This document shows, in pieces, positions 16,901 through 20,111 of a stretch of DNA of 20,111 nucleotides (positions within the stretch are counted from its first letter, which is position 1; each line of letters starts with the position of its first letter). Source of the stretch: a virus; the IMG/VR virus record IMGVR_UViG_3300042691_012004, positions 1 through 20,111 of that record, one strand, 5' to 3'. The translations under genes were made by a program, and so were the position numbers. The notes below the pieces were generated by a model. The model searched no databases, had not been told where the DNA came from, and saw nothing but the letters and a program-made list of their open reading frames with translations.

Positions 16901-17129
16901 ATCAAATGCTACTGAACCATATGTATATAGTTGGGAAATAACACAACAGAGTGGATATTTCTCTGGATACGGTTTTGATGGTGGTATTAATGACACTAGT
17001 TCAATACAAGTTATAAAACTAACTGATAATACTGAAATAAGAGGAAAAATAACAATTAAAGTTACTATTACTGATGCTAAGGGTTGTAAGGCTTATAAAA
17101 CATTAACATATGAGAAATCTAATGTTTGA
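13905..17129 (+). CDS. Baseplate wedge protein with tail-protein-I/gp7-like core and cysteine-rich C-terminal extension
   Basis: This is a 1074-residue protein. Residues 381-610 resemble the P2 tail protein I / T4 gp7 core. They comprise a helical stretch (REFDEVKKFIDGI), TPDQVVKYLAMTLGW, the hallmark LWRRLVLNSAWLFKSKGTR (469-487), KAVEFLFKFIGAPEGLI, and an exit with FQKAGLWYKE and IPDFEPK. In contractile tails this core joins gp6 to form the wedge. The N-terminal 380 residues are beta-rich and unassigned. Residues 650-970 are cysteine-rich (C652, CGC at 672-674, CC at 752-753 and 785-786, CGCYLAC at 849-855, CMC at 902-904, C926). The last 100 residues form a PKD/SprB-like Ig domain (VYSWEITQQSGYFSG, IKVTITDAKGC). 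Its length is close to T4 gp7, but the extension is unlike it. The start ATG follows TTAATTAAAA. Confidence 0.75.
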   Translation: MAESNNIIVPGYVQKVVYSDGIEYRNFSPDLVGNLPFNGDNSNTSLFTNGNFALTVNTTGKRDIIYPSKAFSKFYTLNELTPSAQNTQQQVSLAQLPLANSKIVLNLDNTILGNFAYFGSATEFVRVTLENIISKWPASLYFNFYDYQTSAPTPTILDYTYSSYLNTTTIKLNTNTLYNQFDIIYQQTGELLTNIDNPLKNFTVNYNKFNLLYEGNEYALINNIAPVDARNSYLTITVVGNPFNGMDISINNNAYKVLHIKPNNTEFETFFQKLDPFENNLLNRLTTPQYTSVFDYTITTDNGLIFESSKSLTWPTTDGYNIDFDTNEYVTYVTQLIDICNASDSIKSDLVFRFLTSESISNFDTIPRCDGSEEETAGQKMTKTLRVYGREFDEVKKFIDGISHSNIVSYDKKNNTPDQVVKYLAMTLGWQLTNSIVENDILAGYLDTAQPSYSGQSRGLTPVEAEIELWRRLVLNSAWLFKSKGTRKAVEFLFKFIGAPEGLISLNEYVYVAKEKLDIDFLIDTLISYDLATDLSFYPVDEDGYPKFFPDTPLMYFQKAGLWYKETGGLDATDFNLIGNNPHIGPYDGGTAYINQLRNIIPDFEPKSVTSTTYSYVTTELFTNYNNGIVNNYTGDTYVDIETWSGVSLYECFTYDAQIINDPKPSAEKTQCGCDIPADDLSLYINVVRDEYTFNEQLQDCSSRISGYTLVDITNDEFTIKPEVYLWDYFTYNPDGTTSSIVYTTPFVSKTCCTALVNGQSYLHDEYSVNEVTGQPILVNSGYICCNLVATDSGKIHGNIFKNFGFNSPQPRNRTPFGLMGGKPQNELPGGKTEFIEPIPFVNLKNKGCGCYLACQWRLAGPLLGQMYTLDSNKYLKFVTPKNNWGQNGTPEYRLVTEADGCMCPPQYTTPTLITDPYTNKQGFGCKINNSGYEVLNLNQSNPSYGTTNGPLYQLFYQKSIGEIACTKMVAETNCNILLGNATLNLSGDGVITNSGPLVSNATEPYVYSWEITQQSGYFSGYGFDGGINDTSSIQVIKLTDNTEIRGKITIKVTITDAKGCKAYKTLTYEKSNV

Positions 17130-17131
17130 TG

Positions 17132-17152
17132 GTTTATTTTTAAAAAATAAAC
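17132..17152 (+). terminator. A/T-rich hairpin after the gp7-like gene
   Basis: GTTTATTTTT (17132-17141) pairs with AAAAATAAAC (17143-17152) in a near-continuous 10-bp inverted repeat that starts three bases after the TGA stop. ATTATTTT follows. It may be a weak terminator or an RNA 3'-end stabiliser. The absence of G/C in the stem limits confidence. Confidence 0.4.
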
Positions 17153-17154
17153 AT

Positions 17155-17170
17155 TATTTTAATTAAAATA
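17155..17170. repeat. 16-bp perfect palindrome upstream of the cysteine-rich gene
   Basis: TATTTTAATTAAAATA is fully self-complementary and lies in the 73-base gap between the gp7-like gene and the next one, which is the longest gap in the + strand run after gp6. It could be an operator-like site or simply an A/T-rich accident. Confidence 0.4.
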
Positions 17171-17202
17171 TTAATATCAGATAATTATAGAAAAGGGGTA
17201 AA

Positions 17203-19404
17203 ATGAGCGTAAGTTGTCAACCAGTAATAGATAATCCATGTCTTGATGCTAACACAATAACAAGTGGTGGTGGTCAAATCATTGAACAAGTGGATGGAAC
17301 TGTTTCCGTTTGGGTTAATACCCCAGATGGTTTGCAACCCTATACTAATATAAACACAAAACCTTGCTGTGAACTATTAGGTTATACCTTTGATATTGAT
17401 AATCAAAAATGTTTATGGGACGATTCAATAAGTTGTGATACTTGCGAATTAAAAATAGTTGTAAACCCAAATGGGGATGATGGTGATTATTTCTATTTTA
17501 ACAGTGGGGATACTTGCTCACTTAATATAGCTTTAGATTACTTATTTAAGTTTGATTGTTCAGTATTAACTAGTGGTGAAACTGTAAGTCAAGAAGCTTT
17601 AGATATTATAGCACAAATCGATGATTTAACAGTTTTATTAGAAGAAACACAACTTGAATGTGCATCATTAAGTGCACAATGTATTCAATATACAGCAATA
17701 TATGTGGGTATGTGTTACCCAATACAAATATCAACACAAGTTTTAGACCCAGAAAGTTCAGATAGTACAGCATCTGACTTTAGAATGCCAGGTAGTGATT
17801 TTATATTAACAGATAGTCCATTTGGTACAATATGTTGTTTAACTGAAGAAGGTTTAGTAAGATGGGAATCAATACTTGGTGAAATAAAATACAATGCATG
17901 GTTACAACAGAATGGTTGTAGTACAGCATACTATACAATACAACAAGCATCCATATTATTCAATGAGGGTAATGAATTAGCTATTGATAATAATGGTTTT
18001 AACCCATATTTAGAACAAACTAATCAAAGTTTATGTATAAAAAATGAAGCATATACTGAAATGGTTGAAATATGTTCAGAATATCAAGATTGTTTAGATG
18101 AGATAACTAGAATTGAGAATGAAATATCTGATTTACAAGCACAACTAGAAACCATACCAACAGCATTGTGTGATGACCCAATTGCTAATTTAGAAAATTT
18201 CCAAGCATGGTTTTCATTAGATGTTGAAACTGACGTACCAATGTTATACGAAACTGTATATGAAGAAGAAATATTCAATATAGGTGAAGGTAATTTAATG
18301 CAATATATTATTGACCGTGGAAATAACACAGGTATATTAATTAGTGGTGATACTGGTATATTACCAGCGTTTAGTGTTGATAGTACATGTGACTATGATG
18401 AACTATGTAAAATATATCGAGATAATTTCATGAGGGAATTATATTTAAGTCAATATGTTGGTACTTTTGGTGCGCCTCAAAACAATATTGAAAATGCTGA
18501 GTTACTTGATTTAATGGGTAATTGGTATAACTCTGAATGGCTTAATTATGGTGTATTTATAGATGACCCAGCAGTAATAGAAAAATTACAAAATAGAAAA
18601 ATAAGAATAAGTATTAAAGTTAACACTTGTTGTTTAGATTTCGGACTATTATTAGATAAAATAAAAGTTACACAAAACTGTGAAAAATTAGATGGTACTG
18701 TAATAAGATTAACACAACCTATCGGTTTTGATTTAGAGAGAATTATTGATAATAAAAAATCTTGGGTTACTAGTGAAACATTAGATAGAAGATTATTTGA
18801 ACTACCATGGAGAGGTACTGATTATAGAATTAACAATTATAAACTTAGTGTAAACACGAAGGAAATTGATTTAAGTCTAGACCCAGCTTTAGCTATAGAA
18901 GGTGATGTTTATAATTTTATCTACAATAATCCATGTGCATTGGATTGTAGCAGTGGGTCAACGAGTGTTGATATAAATGTTGATTTAGATTTTGATTCAA
19001 TATACCAACAACAAATATTATCTTGCTCTGGGTGCTCGTTACAATACCAATTCCAAGATGATAATTGTTATGATTTTATGACTGGCGTTGAATACGAATT
19101 CCAATACCAAAATGATGGAATAACTGGGGCAACAATTATAAGTGGTGTTTGGGGTATATCAGCAATGATAGACGATACATTAGTTTACGATAACCCAATG
19201 TTTTATAGTGGATATACTGCACCAACTCAAAATGATTATGTAAATGAGTTGGCAAATTTAGCAACATATATAGATTGTGGTTTCATTTATTTAAGTGGTA
19301 ATACAGCACAATTTGTAAGCGATTATAGTTGTGATACTGGACTTGGTTTAAGCAATAAAAATTTAAAAATAGATTTGAATTTAGATATAATTATTAATTA
19401 TTAA
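17203..19404 (+). CDS. Cysteine-rich virion-type protein (733 residues, 31 cysteines), probable tail-tip or fibre-base component
   Basis: The family is not recognised. Cysteines make up about 4% of residues, many as CC or CxxC pairs (C55-C56, C78/C81, C211-C212, C476-C477, C578/C582, C608/C611). Residues 126-160 and 288-318 are predicted coiled coils (ALDIIAQIDDLTVLLEETQ; CLDEITRIENEISDLQAQL). These suggest an oligomer, perhaps a trimer. The segment KPCCELLGYTFDIDNQKCLW (53-72) looks like a small cysteine-bound module. Residues 335-580 are a beta-rich domain, with RELYLSQYVGTFG, EWLNYGVFIDDPAVIEKL and ISIKVNTCCLDFGLLLDKIKV, that could be lectin-like. The leader AAAAGGGGTAAAATG holds the only G-rich Shine-Dalgarno-like sequence in the window, which may allow separate control after the hairpins upstream. 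It precedes the fibre gene by 12 bases, so a fibre-attachment or receptor-binding role is inferred. Confidence 0.6.
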   Translation: MSVSCQPVIDNPCLDANTITSGGGQIIEQVDGTVSVWVNTPDGLQPYTNINTKPCCELLGYTFDIDNQKCLWDDSISCDTCELKIVVNPNGDDGDYFYFNSGDTCSLNIALDYLFKFDCSVLTSGETVSQEALDIIAQIDDLTVLLEETQLECASLSAQCIQYTAIYVGMCYPIQISTQVLDPESSDSTASDFRMPGSDFILTDSPFGTICCLTEEGLVRWESILGEIKYNAWLQQNGCSTAYYTIQQASILFNEGNELAIDNNGFNPYLEQTNQSLCIKNEAYTEMVEICSEYQDCLDEITRIENEISDLQAQLETIPTALCDDPIANLENFQAWFSLDVETDVPMLYETVYEEEIFNIGEGNLMQYIIDRGNNTGILISGDTGILPAFSVDSTCDYDELCKIYRDNFMRELYLSQYVGTFGAPQNNIENAELLDLMGNWYNSEWLNYGVFIDDPAVIEKLQNRKIRISIKVNTCCLDFGLLLDKIKVTQNCEKLDGTVIRLTQPIGFDLERIIDNKKSWVTSETLDRRLFELPWRGTDYRINNYKLSVNTKEIDLSLDPALAIEGDVYNFIYNNPCALDCSSGSTSVDINVDLDFDSIYQQQILSCSGCSLQYQFQDDNCYDFMTGVEYEFQYQNDGITGATIISGVWGISAMIDDTLVYDNPMFYSGYTAPTQNDYVNELANLATYIDCGFIYLSGNTAQFVSDYSCDTGLGLSNKNLKIDLNLDIIINY

Positions 19405-19416
19405 AATATATAAAAA

Positions 19417-20111
19417 ATGGCAAAGTTAACAGACATAAGTTTAGCACCAAGTGTGACATTAAATACTTTAATACACGTTGTTAATACTAGTGACACATCA
19501 CAAGACCCAGCTGGTTCTTCGTATAAAACACCACTATCAACGCTATCACCATTATTTGGTGGTACTGTAACAACATATTGGTCAGCATCAACTGGAACAA
19601 ACGCTATTGTTGTTAAATATAGTAATTCAGTTGCTAATGGTACACTAGCTATTGGTGAAGGTTATCAAACAACAGCTAATGGTAATTATTCACATTCAGA
19701 GGGTAATACCACTAAAGCAATTGGTACTTCATCACACTCAGAAGGTTACCAAACAAGTGCTTTAGGTAACTTAGGTTCACATTCAGAAGGTGCTAATACA
19801 ACGGCTAATGGTGAATCTTCACATGCTGAGGGTTTAAGTACAACAGCTAGTGGTGATTATGGTTCACACACTGAAGGGTGGTCAACAATAGCTAGCGATG
19901 ATGCGGCACACGCTGAAGGAAATAACACATTAGCATCTGGACCAGCTTCACATGCTGAAGGTAATAATACAACAGCTAGTGGTGTAGCATCACATACTGA
20001 GGGATATCAAACAACAAGTATTAGTGATTACTCACACGCTGAAGGTTATGGGTCAGTGGCTTCTGGTGGCACCGCATACGGGGCACATGCTGAAGGTTAC
20101 GAAACAACAGC
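19417..20111 (+). CDS. Tail fibre with YadA-head-like SHAEG repeats, 5' part
   Basis: The ATG at 19417 follows ATATATAAAAA, and the frame stays open to the right edge (231 complete codons), so the gene continues outside. Residues 1-60 form a short N-terminal domain starting MAKLTDISLAPSVTLNTLI and containing SDTSQDPAGSSYKTPLSTL, probably the attachment to the tail. A linker with TYWSASTGTNAIVV follows. From about residue 73 the protein is a continuous series of 14-15-residue repeats of the form A.G..SH(A/S/T)EG..T, for example TASGVASHTEGYQT. These resemble the YadA/Hep_Hag head repeats, which fold as a trimeric left-handed beta-roll. A receptor-binding fibre at the distal end of the late operon is the natural reading. 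The tip and any chaperone domain lie beyond the window. Confidence 0.85.
   Translation, partial: MAKLTDISLAPSVTLNTLIHVVNTSDTSQDPAGSSYKTPLSTLSPLFGGTVTTYWSASTGTNAIVVKYSNSVANGTLAIGEGYQTTANGNYSHSEGNTTKAIGTSSHSEGYQTSALGNLGSHSEGANTTANGESSHAEGLSTTASGDYGSHTEGWSTIASDDAAHAEGNNTLASGPASHAEGNNTTASGVASHTEGYQTTSISDYSHAEGYGSVASGGTAYGAHAEGYETT
19633..20111 (+). repeat. Tandem 14-15-codon SHAEG repeats in the fibre gene
   Basis: About ten consecutive units are seen, with a period of 42-45 bases; one late unit is longer, with an inserted GTAYGA. Each carries S/A-H-A/S/T-E-G then x-x-T/S-x-A-x-G. The DNA copies have diverged at wobble positions, so the repeat is maintained at protein level. It runs off the window. 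Confidence 0.9.

Noticed and set aside
19633-20111. CRISPR-like or minisatellite array
   Set aside because: The period matches 14-15 codons, the frame is open throughout, and variation is at wobble positions. It is a protein repeat.
1-20111. tRNA genes
   Set aside because: I saw no G/C-rich cloverleaf with a GTTCRA-type T-loop. The intergenic gaps are too short and too A/T-rich.

Overview
The window is a segment of a large, AT-rich, double-stranded DNA phage with a contractile tail, most likely one that infects Bacteroidota (Bacteroidetes). The tail assignment rests on recognisable gp25 and gp6 baseplate wedge proteins, and on a tail-protein-I/gp7-like core inside a 1074-residue protein. Three observations point to the host: SprB-like Ig repeats in a 1442-residue virion protein, almost no Shine-Dalgarno sequences (starts sit behind A/T-rich leaders), and A/T-ending codons with AGA arginine. 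The host call is an inference. The standard genetic code is in use: TAA and TGA are stops, and no long gene contains an in-frame TAG.

Layout. Positions 3-656 hold the C-terminal part of a class I ribonucleotide reductase large subunit (nrdA), closed by a strong intrinsic terminator at 662-688. The baseplate and tail-tip block then begins with gp25 (743-1129). A homing endonuclease gene lies on the opposite strand (1116-2759), wedged between gp25 and gp6 (2856-4676). Next come a 111-residue membrane protein (4723-5058), a 1442-residue protein with a membrane-like segment, cysteine clusters and SprB-like repeats (5073-9401), and a 609-residue gp8-position protein (9415-11244). Three uncharacterised virion-type proteins of 283-303 residues follow (11244-13897). 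The block ends with the gp7-like protein (13905-17129), a 733-residue protein with 31 cysteines (17203-19404), and the start of a fibre with 14-15-residue SHAEG repeats (19417 to the window end).

How the genes fit together. From 743 onward everything except the endonuclease is on the + strand, with gaps of -1 to 73 nt, as expected of a late morphogenesis operon. gp25, gp6 and the gp7-like protein would form the wedge core. The proteins between and after them probably build the wedge periphery, the host-contacting plate and the fibres. NrdA would supply deoxynucleotides for replication and belongs to a different functional block. The endonuclease is a selfish invader.

The least ordinary part is the run of very large, cysteine-rich proteins with Ig-like repeats and a hydrophobic segment, next to a small membrane protein. 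It looks like a baseplate adapted to a Bacteroidota envelope, with possible membrane contact. A second point of interest is a G/C-rich hairpin inside the 5' end of gp25, built from codons that are rare in the rest of the window.
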